Shown: piece after piece, positions 44,738 through 57,112 of the stretch
Layout: each line of letters begins with the position of its first letter
Position numbering within the stretch: the stretch's first letter is position 1
Origin: Pyrenochaeta sp. MPI-SDFR-AT-0127
Taxonomy: Eukaryota > Ascomycota > Dothideomycetes > Pleosporales > Cucurbitariaceae
Length of the DNA stretch: 64,000 nt
Assembly: GCA_020747015.1 (NCBI GenBank)
Contig: JAGTJM010000035.1
Span: 186,001 to 250,000, forward strand
Reading direction: 5' to 3'
The notes under the pieces: model-generated
Databases searched by the model: none
What the model saw: the letters and a program-made list of their open reading frames with translations, nothing else
Told to the model about the DNA's origin: nothing
Made by a program: the position numbers and the translations under genes

Positions 44738-46306
44738 TCAAATCGATGCATCAACATCATACTCGACATCCGTACGAATGACATACTTTGCTCCCTCGAC
44801 CACGCCAGTGCCCTCATGCAATAACGCGCCCTGAGCCTCGCCATGCGGAAACACGGCGACACTGCCCATGATGGGCTTGACAGGGTACGCATTGATGACG
44901 CCCTCCTTTACGCTCGGGATGAAGAAAGTCGTTTCTCCACCGCGGAAGTCGTCGTTGAGGTAGATGAGAAAGGTGAAGAGGGAGGACTGCCGCGCATCGG
45001 GGGACGACGCATCGTAGAGGTAGCTTCCTGTTGTGGGACAGATACCGGAGGGGGGCCATGCGCCATCTAGACGAGTTAGATGACTATGAGGAAAGTTTTA
45101 AGCTTGAGAAATTGAACTAGGGAAACGAACCGATATGACACCTATACTCCGCGCCAGGAACGTATCGATATACCCTGAACCGCCGATTTATCCCTCTGAC
45201 TTTCTTCCCCGCTACAGTCTCCGGGACAAACGCTTTCACCCTGTCCCACAACTTGTCGTGGAAAGCCGTGTCGACGATCCAGTAGAAGTTGTGTGCGAGG
45301 ATACTTGTGTCCTCGCCTTGAGGTCGCATCGGCGCATCAGGAATGAAACCTATTGTTTCTCCCGCTGCAATGATGGACGAGCACTCCTCGGGCGAGAGGA
45401 CATCCTTGATAAGTCGTAGATCGGGCACTATGGGGTGTTTGTAGCATGATGTTTTGGGACCCTGGCCAAGTAGCACGGTGTCGTCTTGGGAAGCGTATAA
45501 AATGGCTGGGTGTAGGTTCGGTGGCTTGCGCTGTAGGCCAGGTGTGGTTTCGATGATATTGAAATGGTCCTTGAGGCCAGGCGCGCAAGATGCGAAGATG
45601 CTCTTATCTTCAATGCTACGGCGGACTTGTCGAGTTGGTTCACTTCCGCCTCGCAAATTCCATGTCTCTTGCAGCGCGATGGGCTCACTGCTGGCAGATG
45701 TCCCATGAGAGGTAGTGTCAGTCGGGCCGGTTACCCGCAGAATGGCATCCAGTACTTTGATCAGCTCATCGTTATGCGCATTACGGCCCACCACGGTCTG
45801 GCTGGGCACCTGCACGTGGATTGAGAGCCCAGAAACAACGTCAAGTGTGCGCACCCAGCGACAGAGTGCACCTAATGTTGGTGTATCCTTTCGAATACGC
45901 ATCTCTGCTAACAAGATGAGCGCATCCATATACTTCGCATCCGTGAGGGCTGCTGATATCCGTGCGGTAAGATTGCTACCCTCTATGAACATCGATTAGT
46001 CTTCTGAAATTCAAATCAACAGTGCTAATACCCACCAGCAGAGTTCAAACCAGTCGTGCATGCTTGACGAAAATCGTATACCGCTGTCCTCAGATCTTTG
46101 CATGCCTTGGACTTGATGAGGGTAGGATGACCAGATAGCGTCTGCAGTGTTTCCACAGTAACCTCAATCTCCTCTGGCGAGATGATTGAGTGCACGCTTG
46201 ACGGTTCGAGCGAAGTTGTATCATGTGGTGGACTTGGTATTCCCGTTGTGGTGGACTGCTTCTTCACGGCATTCGTGTGTGCGCTGTTGCGCTTTCGCTT
46301 TGCCAT
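44738..46306 (-). CDS. 2-oxoglutarate/Fe(II)-dependent dioxygenase, prolyl 4-hydroxylase-like
   Basis: Three exons: 46306-46036, 45982-45131 and 45066-44738, giving 483 residues. Introns are 53 bp (donor GTGGGT, acceptor ATAG) and 64 bp (donor GTTCGT, branch CTAAC, acceptor CTAG). The second intron splits the catalytic HxD motif: CHI|DGAWPPSG. The C-terminal domain has this HxD, then SLFTFLIYLNDDFRGGETTF, the distal His in GALLHEGTGVVEGAKYVIRT, and the Arg (YVIRTDV) expected to bind 2-oxoglutarate. So the metal and cosubstrate ligands are all present. The N-terminus is basic (MAKRKRNSAHTNAVKK), suggesting nuclear or cytosolic location; there is no signal peptide, unlike ER collagen hydroxylases. 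An N-terminal region of ~210 residues without a recognised domain precedes it. The substrate is unknown. Confidence 0.9.
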
Positions 46307-47088
46307 ATTTCCCCACTCTTTCTCGCAATATCTTATCTATCACGACAAACAGGTTCTCCCACGAATATATTTTGATTGGAAATCTTTCCGCAGATGAATG
46401 AGTGGACAAGATGGTGGTCTCCTAGGTGAATATTTGGTGCAGTGGCGAGAGTGCAAATTCTGTGGTCAGTGCGTTTTCGCGGGGAAGCAAGGGTTCTGAT
46501 TCGCTAGCTCTCCTGGTACGTACCGGGTGAACAGCATACTTCACTGAATGAATGCACAAGCCCTCGTACTGACAAGATCCGACGATATTTCGCAGCCGTG
46601 TCTAGAAGACAACATGATGTGTTGATTACACGACTTGTATTTGGTTGGTGAGATGAAATGCTATGACGGAAACAGACCTGTTATATCGCAGCAGCATCAA
46701 GTCTACCATGTTATATCCAACACTCTGTTTGAAATCACTGCCATCTGCTCTTCAATATCCCACTTGTCATGAGACTCAATTCCCAGTTTCACAGAAAATC
46801 TAATTATGGGAAGGTATGTACGCAATTGTATTCGTTATCCACATATCTCATTCTCATCTGCATCGCAATCATTCTCATCCATGCATATCCATCAAATCAT
46901 TATAAAGCAACAAGAAAAAACAACAATACGAGCAGTCTATCTACACACGCGCTTACCCGGACCCACTCATGCAACTAGCAACGGCCGCTCAGCAAGGGGT
47001 ATAATGCAACAATCTCAATCTCATGTCGGTTCAGTGAAAGCCATGGCGATTCCTACGCCCGTAGGCCTTCGCTCCATGACGAGGCTGC
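46307..47088. other. Intergenic, promoter of the oxygenase gene and 3' end of the coiled-coil gene
   Basis: Both neighbours are on the minus strand. Short frames here have no coding character. No other feature is seen. Confidence 0.5.
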
Positions 47089-50000
47089 CTAAGCCTCAGC
47101 AGTAGCCTCTGTGCCATTCTCCTTTGGCTTGTTGTCCTTCTTCGCCTTCTTGTTCGCAGCATTCAGCTCCTTCAACTTCTCCATGACGTTCTTGTTCAAG
47201 TTCTTGAGGCTTTCTTGATCAGCCTTCGCCTTTTCGAGATCCTTCTTCAAACCGTCAAGCTCGCTCTTGGCGGCTTCACCATCCTTCTTTGCTGAGGCTA
47301 ATTCTTCGGAAAGGGTCGAAGTCTTTGCCTCATGATCCTTGATAGTGGTTTGAGCAGCCTCAAGTTTGGCGTCTGAGTCGGCCTTCGATGCCTCGAGCGC
47401 CTTCAAGCTCTCAGATGCATTTTCAGACTCCTTGAGCTTCGACTGCAGCTCAGCTAACTCAGCATCTTTGGCTTCCTTGTCCTTAGTGGCAGCCTGGACG
47501 CTGGACTCCAATTCGGCGACCTTAGCGTCGTGCGCCTTGATCTTCTCCTCAAGCTCGGCCTTCTCAGATGCTGCCTTTTCACTTGAAGCCTTTAGATCTG
47601 CGACCTCAGCTTGGGCCTCTTTGGATGCTTTCAGCTCAGTGTCAACAGCTTCCTTAGCTTTTTGAGCATCGACAAGTTCAGCTTGGGCAGTAGACAAGCT
47701 GCTCTTGGTCTCCTCATGAGCGGCCTCTGCCTTCTTGAGAGCCTCTTCGTGGTCAGTCTTGGTCTTCTCTAGCTCGGACTGGAGCTCCGAAGCCTTGCCA
47801 GCGTCTTCTTTCGCAGCTGCCAAGTCCTTCTCCGCTGCCTCCTTGGCCTTCTGAAGCTCTGATAGGGAGCCCTTAGTCTCCTCATGGGATGCTTCTGCCT
47901 TCTTAAGCGCCTCGTCCAGGGTAGCCTTGGCGCTGTCGTTGTCGGCAGTGAGCTTGTCAACCTGGCTCTGCAAATCGGCGACCTTGGATGAGTGATCCGC
48001 GGAGGCCTTTGTAGCGGTCTCGAGCTGCTCTTTGGCTTCGGCTTCTGACTGCTTGGCTGCCTTGAGCTCATTATCCAGAGCCTCGTGAGCCTTCTTAGCC
48101 TCGGCCAGCTCAGCCTGGGTTGTCGACAAAGTAGCTTCTGAGGACTTCTTGAGCTTGTTGACAGTCTTCTCGTGTTTTGCAGCGGCGGACTCTGCTGCCT
48201 TGAGGGCCTCGCTCTGGGTGGCAAGATCCTTCTCCAGCGCGGTGACCTTCTCAGACGCCTCGGTGCTTGAAGATTTGGCAGCCTGGAGTGACTCAGAGTG
48301 CTCTGCCTCTTTAGCCGCCAGCTTGTCTTCAGCCTCTTTGAGCGAGGCCTCAAGCTCTGCGACCTTGTCCGCATTTGCCTTAGCATCAGCCAACTCTTTC
48401 TCCAAGGTGCTGATCTTGGTGGTCAACTCGCTTGTCTCACCCTTGGACGACTCTGTAGCCTGGATGGCGTCGCTGAGCTTTCCTTCGGCGGCCTGTGCCT
48501 TCTCGTCTGAAGCCTTGAGCGATGCCTCCAGCTCCGCGATCTTGGCCTTCAGTTCATCAGCGCTGCCCTTCGCCTCGTCACCGGCCTTTGTGGCCTCTGC
48601 GAGGTCCGTCTCCTTCGCTTCGAGCTTTTGCGTGGCCTCCTTGAGAGATGACTCAAGCTCAGTGACTTTTCCTTGCAGTCCTTCGGTCTCTCCTTTGGCC
48701 GACTCGGTAGCCTTAGCGGCTTCCTCTTTCGCAGCAGCAGCTTCCTTTTGGGCGGCTTCAAGCTCCGACTTGGTGGTGGCAAGGGATCCTTCCAGCTCAG
48801 TGACTTTGGAAGTGGAAGCGTCGGTGGCCTTACTGACTTCACCCTTGGTGGCCTCGAGTTCGGACTCCTTCTCTGCCAGGCTACTCTGTACTCCCTTCAG
48901 CGCGGTCTCAAGCTCGGTAATCTTGGCGCTAGACGCTTCAGAAGCCTTGCTCACATCACCCTTGGCAGCCTCGAGTTCGGACTCCTTTGCTGCCAGGCCG
49001 TCCTTTGCCTCCTTGAGGGAAGCCTCCAGCTCGGTGATTGTGCTGCGAAGGCTTTCGGTGTCCCCCTTGGCCGACTCAACAGCCTTGTCGGCGTCGCCCT
49101 TGGCAGCTTCCAGTTCCGATTCTTTGGCAGACAGGCTGTCCTGTGTCTTCTTGAGGGTTGCCTCAAGCTCGGTGACCTTTGCGCTTGATGCTTCAGTGGC
49201 CTGGCTAGATTCGCCCTTGGCGGCCTCCAAATCAGCCTCGAGCTTGCTGATCGTGGCATTGAGGCCCTTGGACTCTTCTTTGGCAGCCGCTAATGCTGTG
49301 CTTGATTCACCTTTCGCGGCCTCCAACTCAGAGTCCTTAGCAGCCAGACTGTCTTGTGCCTCTTTGAGAGACGCCTCAAGCTCTGCTACCTTGGCGGTGG
49401 AGGCCTCGGAGGTCTTGGAGACGTCGCCCTTAGCAGCCTCAAGGTCAGCCTCGAGCTTGGTGATGGTACCGCGGAGGGTTTCGGCCTCCTCCTTCACCGA
49501 TGCCGTTGCCTTGTCAGCTTCACCCTTAGCAGTCGCGAGCTCCTCGTCCTTTGCCGAAAGACTATCCTTCGCCTCTTTCAGGGACGCTTTAAGGTCGGTA
49601 ACCTTGCTGTTCAGAGCATCGACGTTGCTCTTTGCCTCGTCAGCGGCCTTGACAGCGGCCTCCTTCTCAGCGGCAAGGGATGAAGAAGAAGCTTCTAGCT
49701 CGGCGGTTTTGGCAGCCAATGCATCCTGAGCCTCCTTGAGCGAACCTTCAAGGGCAGTGACCTTCTTGGTCAACTCGTCAGCGTCACCACTGGCTGAATC
49801 TGCAGCCTTGAGCTTCTCCTGTAGGTCGCTAATCTCCTTCTTCAAGGTATCAACCTCAGCACTACCGGCGGCGACAGAAGCCTCCAGCTCAGTGATCTTG
49901 CTGCGTAGACTTCCAGCCTCCTCTTCCTGGCCTTTGAACTTGAGACCGCGAGCCTCATGCTCCTCGAAGAGTTTGCTGTGTTCATCAGTCTTGGCAGTGA

Positions 50001-51764
50001 GCTGGGTGTTGACATCGTCGTGCTTGGCCTGCAGGTCAGCAATAGATCCGCGAAGGCCTTCAGCCTCCTTGACGCCAGAGTCGTGCTTTGCTTGCACCTC
50101 CTCCAATTGCGACTTGATCGAGGAGACCTCGGCAGTAAGCTCTTCCACCTTCTTGTTTGAGGCATCACGCTCGGAGGTTAGAGCAGCGATAGACTCTTCC
50201 TTGGCGTCGAGATCGGCCTTGGGCGCCAGAGTAGCATGCTGGCTCTTGAGCTCATCAATCTCAGCGTTAGCCTTTGATAGGGATTCTTCGGCCGTGTTCT
50301 TCGCGGCTGTAAGCTCGTCTAGTTCGGCCTTGGCCTTTGCAAGTGACTCCTCGACAGTGGACTTCTCCTCTGACAGTGCCTTGATCTCACCGTCCTTCGC
50401 CTCGAGATCCGACTTTGCTACGGACTCACCCTTGTCTGCCTCCAGGCCTGCAATGGTGCTCTTAAGCTTCTCGATCTCGGCCTTGAGCGACTCAATCTCT
50501 TGCTGCAGCGCCGTGATGCGAGCCTCGTTTTCCTGCGTGACCGATGCCAGCTTCTCTTTGAATTCGGTCTCGCACTCGTCGCGCACGGTGTTCCTCTCCT
50601 TGGCTTTAGCTTCGCGTACTTGTTGTACGACGACGCTTACCATGTGTTCCTCAAGATCCTTCTTGTCCTGCTGCAACGTCACCTCACGCTCCTCAAAACC
50701 CTTCTCGCGCTCCTTGTAGTCCTCCTCCAACGACTTGACGTGCTCGTCTTGTGACTGGGCCACCTTCTGGGCCTCATCGAGGTCGGCCTCGGCGTGTGCA
50801 AGCTGCTTCTTGAGCTTTTGGATCTGCACCTCGAGCGAGTCGTCGGCTTTGGGAGAGGGAGGCGAGGGAGACTCGAATGCTGGTAGGCGCTGGGTTAGTA
50901 TAGATGAAGCTGGTGCGTACTGCGGAGCTAAGCGGAATGGGTGATGAAGGTGAACAGGACTAGGTCCTGGGCAAAACGTTATTGGGCAAGTGGGTAGAAA
51001 GTAGAGCGCGGCTTACCAGCTTCGTCCTCACTCAGTGGAGCGTGGCGGGGCGTCTCGGGGGGTGTGTCGATGCCATTTTCACGTGGCGTCTCCTGGTCCT
51101 TACTCGGCGCAGTGATGTCGGTGGTTGTGAGCGGCGTCGTTGGTGAAGGCGGCGCAGGAACAGGTTGAGCACCGCCAAAGAAATAGTTGTAGGCTCTCTT
51201 CATACTGCTGGTGCGTTTGGGAAGTCCTGGGCGGACCGAGCTTGTTGACTTTCGTCCTCTGCGTTCTTCTTGCTGGTTGCCTTCACCGAGTACAGTCACG
51301 GGAACGATGGTATCTCCGTTCCTCTCTTTCTTGTGACTGGTGGATCTTGGTGGTAGAAGCCGCCGACTGAATTTCTGAGACCCGGACTGGATATCAGCGA
51401 GAATCTGCTTCTGCTCTCTCGTCGATCCACTGCAATGAAGCTTGTTAGTGCTATATTCAAAGGGCACATGTGAAAGGCGTGGACAGCAAGGTAAGCCAAG
51501 CTCAAAAATCCCAACAACTTCCAACAACCAAATGCAAAAAAAAACACTGAACAGGAAGCTTTACCAAACAAATCGAAGCAGTCGTAAATCGTTTGCAGAG
51601 GAGGGGGGGGTTGACAAAAGTCGGTGTCGAGTGCAGGCGACAGCAACAGGAATCCAAAAAAATAAGAATAAAAAAGTCGCGGTGAGAGAGACAAGGCCGA
51701 AGGATGGGGACGACGAGGGAAGGATCACTCACTCATAGCTTTCTTTCCTGCCCCAACTAGGCAT
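47089..51764 (-). CDS. Large coiled-coil repeat protein (Uso1/myosin-tail-like)
   Basis: Three exons: 51764-51733 (MPSWGRKESY), 51429-51017 and 50879-47089, giving 1411 residues. Introns are 303 bp (donor GTGAGT, branch CACTAAC, acceptor TTGCAG) and 137 bp (donor GTAAGC, branch ACTAACC, acceptor CCAG); both joins keep frame (SYD|GSTREQK, DEA|AFESPSPP). The N-terminal ~170 residues are basic and Ser/Pro-rich and include the patch KRAYNYFFGGAQPVPAPPSP. From about residue 165 to 1390 the protein is one long coiled coil, rich in Ala, Glu, Lys and Ser, with units like ELEASLKEAQDSLAAKDSEL repeated many times. The C-terminus is Lys-rich then acidic (KDNKPKENGTEATAEA). Such proteins are annotated 'M protein repeat' or 'USO1-like' in fungi by composition only; tethering or scaffolding is plausible. 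Identity is not established. Confidence 0.85.
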
Positions 51765-53764
51765 GATTCAGAAAGAGCTGCTATCAGCAGCCAACAAAAG
51801 CCCACGGGACGGATTGGCTAGCGAATGAAAAAATTGCGTTATCAGAATTGCGATTGCCGCCTTGAGCACAGCGTCGGCAGCGTCGCGGTAGGTATTGGAG
51901 CCTTTATGTACAAGCACAACACGTCGGAGACTGCAGGGCTGCAGGCGCTGGGGGCAGTCGGCTCTACCAATGGCAAAGTCGCACGTCAGTACCACCACGT
52001 CGCGTGGGAAAAGTAGGCGTGTGCAGGCTCCGAGGAAAGTAGGACGAGCAAAAGCGTGGACAGGACGCTGCAACGTGTGAAGGGGCGCGAGATAATCTAT
52101 GGCTCCGGTTCAATTGATCAAAGGCCGCTGAGCGCGTGGGATCAGATGAGGCCAGACGTGGTTGCGTTTGTGCCAGCGTGCACAACATGTCCATGGGCAT
52201 CATAAGAGAGATACGCTTGAGCACGGATGCGGGTACGGCGCATGGAGCACAGGTACGCGCTGGGCCTGTACCAGAGAGAAAGGACTCGAGCTTGTCTTCA
52301 TGCGAACTGCCCAATGGCTCTGCAAGGAACAAGAGCCAAAAAATAAAATGGTCATGTTTTCGTCTCATCTGGTTTGAGGCGACCTCTCAAGAGCTGCCAT
52401 TTCCGCTGCCAGCGACATGGGCAAGGGGGATCCTGAGACAGCTCTCCAGGCAGCGAGGCCGCGCCCAACAATGCTGGCGGGTCGAGATGCAGGGTTTCTG
52501 AGCGGCAAGTTGATGCGTTGTTCGGAGTCGGCAACCAAAAAACTTTTGGCGAGTGGAAAACTGGGCCGGGGGTCATGATGGTGTGGTGAGTGGTGGATGC
52601 TTGGTAATAAACTCTAGTTCGCTGGCATCTCCTGCAACGACATATCCCCAATCAATGTCACCATTTTGCTGGAACGCATGCAATCTACTGCTGTTGCCCT
52701 TTTCTCACCCTGCAAGATACCGGCTGCACTCTTGCTGCACTACCCTCCATGTTTGCCGCGGCCGCTTCGCCCAAAGTTGAAGACTCTTCACCGCCAATGC
52801 ACCCCAGAGGATGCCCTGCATAACCGCACCCGCTAGCGCTACCCGTCCTGGCGAGCTGTCATAGCTCCCCACCGCCATTCTCGCAGATCAGTTCGTGGCT
52901 CGTGAGACACAACAAAATTTCTCTTCGTTGTCCAGGTGACCCCTCGAATGGCCGACCTGATGACACGTGAAGCTGCCAACCATCTCGTCGCCCTGAAGCC
53001 CATCGCCTTGACGTTGGGAGATCATGAAATGCCCGAGCCCTTGATAAAAGCCCAAGTTTGGGACCGAGAGACGTCATACCGTGACATGCAGAGCGGGAGG
53101 ATGCCATTTGATAAAGGGTCATCCCTGAACAAAATGTGATCCTGGCACGTCTCCCAAGTGGCTTCACTCTGGAACAGCTGGCCTGTAATCGTGATTCAAG
53201 ATTAAAAAGCACATGTAATATTGTTCACAAGCAGAAGCGCCAGTATTCATAATCAATGTTCCATCCACTAAACGCATCGAGCATCCATAATTTCTCGGCA
53301 TTTCACTCGCTCAAAGCGTATAGTGATATCATTCATCACATAACCAAAGCTAAACGTCTTCTTTGACGTACCCAAACTTAAGCGCCATGACCATGCAATC
53401 TCGATCCATCTGAGCAAAAGAGAGAAGTTATTTACACATTGTAGCAAAGGGAAATGTACACAACGAGAATCATCAAAAAATGCTCAAGAACACGCAAGCT
53501 ACCAGAGTACGCAGACTTTCCATCCTCTGACTGAATCCCACATCTCCACAGAGATCGCCTTGCAAACGCGAGAAACATGGTTGGTCAAATCGGCCAAACA
53601 GTAATGACGATCAACTCCGGTGAGGAATCTTCCAAAGAATCAAAAGGACGGTGAAGCCGGTGCCTTGCCGGCCTCAGTCTCTCCCGGCTCCGTCTAACTC
53701 GATCGCGTCCTATCAAATCGAAACCAACGTCAGCTTGCCCTCATTCATCAAGAATCGACTCCTG
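51765..53764. other. Long intergenic stretch, no gene seen
   Basis: Two kb between two minus-strand genes. The left part is the promoter of the coiled-coil gene; the last ~500 bp are the likely 3' UTR of the RING gene. Frames at 51964-52651 and 52859-53212 lack coding character. Confidence 0.45.
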
Positions 53765-55283
53765 TCATGATTGAGGACCAAACCAACCCCTGCGTATCCG
53801 ATCGCTGATACCCCCGTTCCCAGGAGCTGAGTTGGGGTCTGTCGAGCCGGGCTGCGTGTTCGATGAACTCGACGCCTCACTTCCAGAGGGGTTGAATGCA
53901 CCCGGCATTTGAGAAGTTCTATCAGGCCCTGACGAAGATTGCCCACCTGATGATGCGTTTGCTTCTCCCTCCTGTTGCTTAGTAATACCCTTTCGGCAGT
54001 GAGGGCATGTGTCGTGCTCCAGCAGCCACGCAGACACGCACTGATGATGGAACCAATGTTTGCAGGGCAGTACGGTGACCTCCTCTCCAATCACGACTTC
54101 GTCCATGCATATGCTGCACTCTGCTGTACCCTCTGGACCGAGGTCTTCTGCAGATATCTTCTTCCTTGGCAGCGCATCGATATCGCTCTGTGTAGCAGGG
54201 CCGGGCGCATTCGAAGTTGCTGTCTGCTCCATGAGTTGCGAAATGATGCGATCAAGGCCTTCTTGCGAATAGACAAAGTCGCCCATCTGCCCTCCATTGC
54301 CCATCAAACCCATGGAGGAGAAGAGCTGGAAGAAGGGATGCGCTGCCATCGGCGATGCGTCTGCATTGTGCTCTCCGCGGAATGTTGCTTCAGCACCACC
54401 TTGGTGGTGGTTTTGTGTCTGCAAGCTTCCAGGTGGTGCACCGAGGGCTGCCATGAGGCCAGCCATGACGCTATGGTGTTGTGAGCATTACAACTATACA
54501 GTTGATATATTTCTACTTACTTTGTGATGTCATCCACAGGTTCTATGCGCGGTTCGGGGTTGTTGGCGTCTCGAGGGTATAGTCGCGCGCCACCATGGTA
54601 TGTAAAGCGCCCTGTCCGTATTTGAGGTTGACCTTCTGTGCCTGGGCCTCTTGATTCTTGGAATGCAGATTGACTCTGGGCTGGGTTTGTGCCGGAAAAT
54701 AGACCCTCACGCTGACCGCGTTGCTGGCCCTGCGCTCGCCCCGCAGCTCCGGCCAAGCCATTCAACATGGACATGAAGCCGCCTATTGACGCAGGCGCCA
54801 TGCCGCCTTGAAGAGCCTGGGGCGACACGGATCGTGTGAATGTAGCCTGAACATTGAACCTCCCCGGTGCAGTCTGCGTGAAGTGAAAGTTGCTGATATC
54901 TGAGTCATCCGGATCGTCGCTTTGCCAGGGGTTGAATTGCGGGGGAATAGGTGGAGGGTGTTCTTCGAGGCCGGGCATTGAGTCAGAGTCGTCACCGTCG
55001 TGGCCGAACATGACGCTGTCCCGTGGGTCATTGTTATCTTCAATCTGTGAAGTGTTAACAAGACCACCATACATATTCGCTACTTCCAACCGGATAGTTG
55101 AATCTAGAGCGAGGTATCACTGTATCAACTCACGATCTCGGTAAAGTCTGAGCCACACTCGGGGCAGGTCAGGCCATGTTCGTCCCGGTACCATTCGTCG
55201 TTGCACTCGTGACAATACATCATGTCGCGGTGGGCGGGCCGTGGAGGTTGCGATGGCGCATTCTGATTGCTCGACTGCTCCAT
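53765..55283 (-). CDS. RING-H2 E3 ubiquitin ligase with N-terminal zinc ribbon (RNF115/RNF126-like)
   Basis: Exons 55283-55134, 55044-54521 and 54470-53765 give 459 residues. Introns are 89 bp (donor GTGAGT, acceptor CACAG) and 50 bp (donor GTAAGT, acceptor ATAG). Residues ~21-45 hold a zinc ribbon, YCHECNDEWYRDEHGLTCPECG, as in BCA2/RNF126-type ligases, where it binds ubiquitin. A disordered middle follows (acidic DDSDSMPGLEE, then Gly/Gln-rich). The RING-H2 domain is complete: CSICMDEVVIGEEVTVLPC, KHWFHHQC and CPHC, i.e. C3H2C3. A helical stretch before it (GLDRIISQLMEQTATSNAPG) matches the usual conserved patch. The tail is Ser/Gly-rich, ending GWFGPQS. The start is the first true ATG (55283). 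Role: E2-dependent ubiquitin transfer; substrates unknown. Confidence 0.93.
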
Positions 55284-56134
55284 GATGCCGGGTGTGGAGG
55301 AGTTGTAGGTCTGGAGCAAGGTGGGGGTTGGCGGAGCCTAAAGTGTTATGAGTAAGGATGGCTACATCTGGGGAAATAAAAATACACGCACGAGGTTATG
55401 TCAGAAGGAAGTCGACTCGGCGCGGGAGAGGACGAGTCCGGCACCTTGTCATGCGCGCCGTGCTGATGTGGGTGACAAGAGCTCTGTGGAATATTGCAGC
55501 TGTAGATGGGATAGGAAGATTGAATGAAACCGGATGTATGAAGACCAAGTAGGGTGCAGGTAAACGTTGGGGAAGAGGAATCGCGCGGCTGGCGGCGAAG
55601 TTGTGAATCTTGGTGAGCTGGGACAGGCCGGTGACGTTATTGGAGGTTCTGAGTCTGGACAGAGCAAGGGTCCACTGATTTATCCCGCCGCACAACTTGA
55701 CGCTTCTTCGCAGCTTACGCGGGTGCGATACCCGTTAGATTATTCAGAAGAGTTGTGGAAACGAAGCAGAGAGAAGATGTTTTTGCTTGTCTTTAATAAA
55801 GAGCTTCATGGGATTGTCTCGCTCTGACTGTGCGTTTGTTCGACCACCTGTCCTTCGCTATTCTTCGACATTCTATTTGTTTCTTTGTTGCCTATCGTAG
55901 CCCTTGCAATTAGGACAAGACATGACTTGGGCATATTGCAAATATAGTGAAGACTGAAAGTGCGACTTCGAGTGTGAGATTTGGATATGCAAGCCTGGAA
56001 TTATATGTACAGTCTCAGCACAAGAGGTATCGGATCCACAAAACGCCCATGCAAAAGCTTCGATGAGCATGTACCATCCTAAAAATGTCCCACATGTACA
56101 CTTTTCATATACCGCGGAACACTCTTTATTTCCA
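55284..56134. other. Intergenic, no gene seen
   Basis: Promoter side of the RING gene and 3' side of FIS1, both on the minus strand. A frame at 55567-55827 on the plus strand has no recognisable feature and is not supported. Confidence 0.45.
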
Positions 56135-56743
56135 CTACCGTCTCTTCGCACCACCTCTCAAAAGCAAGCTCCCTAGCACCCCCGCCGCCACTACCACACC
56201 GCCGACAATCGCAGCCCCGACCATTCCCTCTTTTGCAACCTTCTCATCAATAAGGCCCTTCAAGCTCCCTGCCTGCAGGTTTGCCGGCTCCAGCTCCAAG
56301 AGCAGCTCATTGTATCGCCTGGCCTCAGCGTAATTGCCGAGCTTGTAATTGCCCAGCGCGAGGTAGTAGAGGCATTCGCGACGTCGCTCTCGCGAATTGC
56401 GGAAGATCTCAGAGAGCAGCCGCACGCCTTCTTGCTGATCGGGGCGAGAGGAGGATTTTATAAGGCCCTGGAGGGGTGTGAGTATATGTAGAGCAGAAAA
56501 TGTGCAACCGAGGGAAAAAATGGCTGAGGGAACATGCGACATACCCATGCGTAGTTGAACTTGGTCTGTAAACCGACATATTCTCCTTCCTTCTCGTACT
56601 GCGCTCGTAGAACCTGTAGTTCCTCTGGCTTCAGCGGCGACTCAACATCCGCGGCATCTAATCGACATTAGCCCTGCCCTTGCACAACCCTTCAGCCCAC
56701 TTCAATATATCATCTTGTACTTACATGGTAAAGAAGGCGACAT
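56135..56743 (-). CDS. FIS1: Mitochondrial fission 1 protein
   Basis: This tail-anchored outer-membrane protein of mitochondria and peroxisomes helps recruit the dynamin Dnm1 through adaptors. Exons 56743-56725 (only 19 nt, MSPSLP), 56657-56545 and 56467-56135 give 154 residues, the normal length. Introns are 67 bp (donor GTAAGT, acceptor ATTAG) and 77 bp (donor GTATGT, acceptor TCCAG). The TPR-like bundle shows LQTKFNYAW|GLIKSS, then RRRECLYYLALGNYKLGNYA and EARRYNELLLELEP. The C-terminal anchor MVGAAIVGGVVVAAGVLG is followed by basic RGGAKRR, typical of outer-membrane targeting. It is divergent with SPC24, with 369 bp between start codons. Confidence 0.95.
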
Positions 56744-57112
56744 GGTGAATCTGTCGTTTGCGCAAGCACAGCGAGGGCAGCAGAAGAATGGGTAGGACGG
56801 TCTCGCTATGTAGCTAACCAGGCGTCGGCGAAGGAATGTCTCGTGAAAGTCGCAGGCGACTTTTGCTGTGACGTACGCCTCGTGGCTCTGCCGCCCAGCC
56901 TGTGGCGGAAGCTGCAGCCACGGCCAGCCCGTCGTTGCCATGCACGCGGCATGCGCACGGACACCCAAACATTGGAACGTCAACACCACGACTCTGCATC
57001 ACATTGACAATCACCAAAATCGTGACCACCTACAATTGCGCATACACAAAAATCCGTCTACACTCCTAGAAATTAATCAGCAACTCTTCGCGACAACGAA
57101 TATATCGTCAAA
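56744..57112. promoter_or_regulatory. Divergent promoter between FIS1 and SPC24
   Basis: 369 bp separate the two oppositely directed start codons, so both promoters lie here. The SPC24 side is an A/C-rich leader ending TATATCGTCAAA before the ATG. No specific factor site is claimed. Confidence 0.55.

Noticed and set aside
48149..50719. Long plus-strand open frames (526 and 327 codons) rich in Ser, Ala and Leu
   Set aside because: They are the antisense of the coiled-coil gene; Glu/Lys/Ala/Ser-biased codons on the minus strand leave the opposite strand free of stops.
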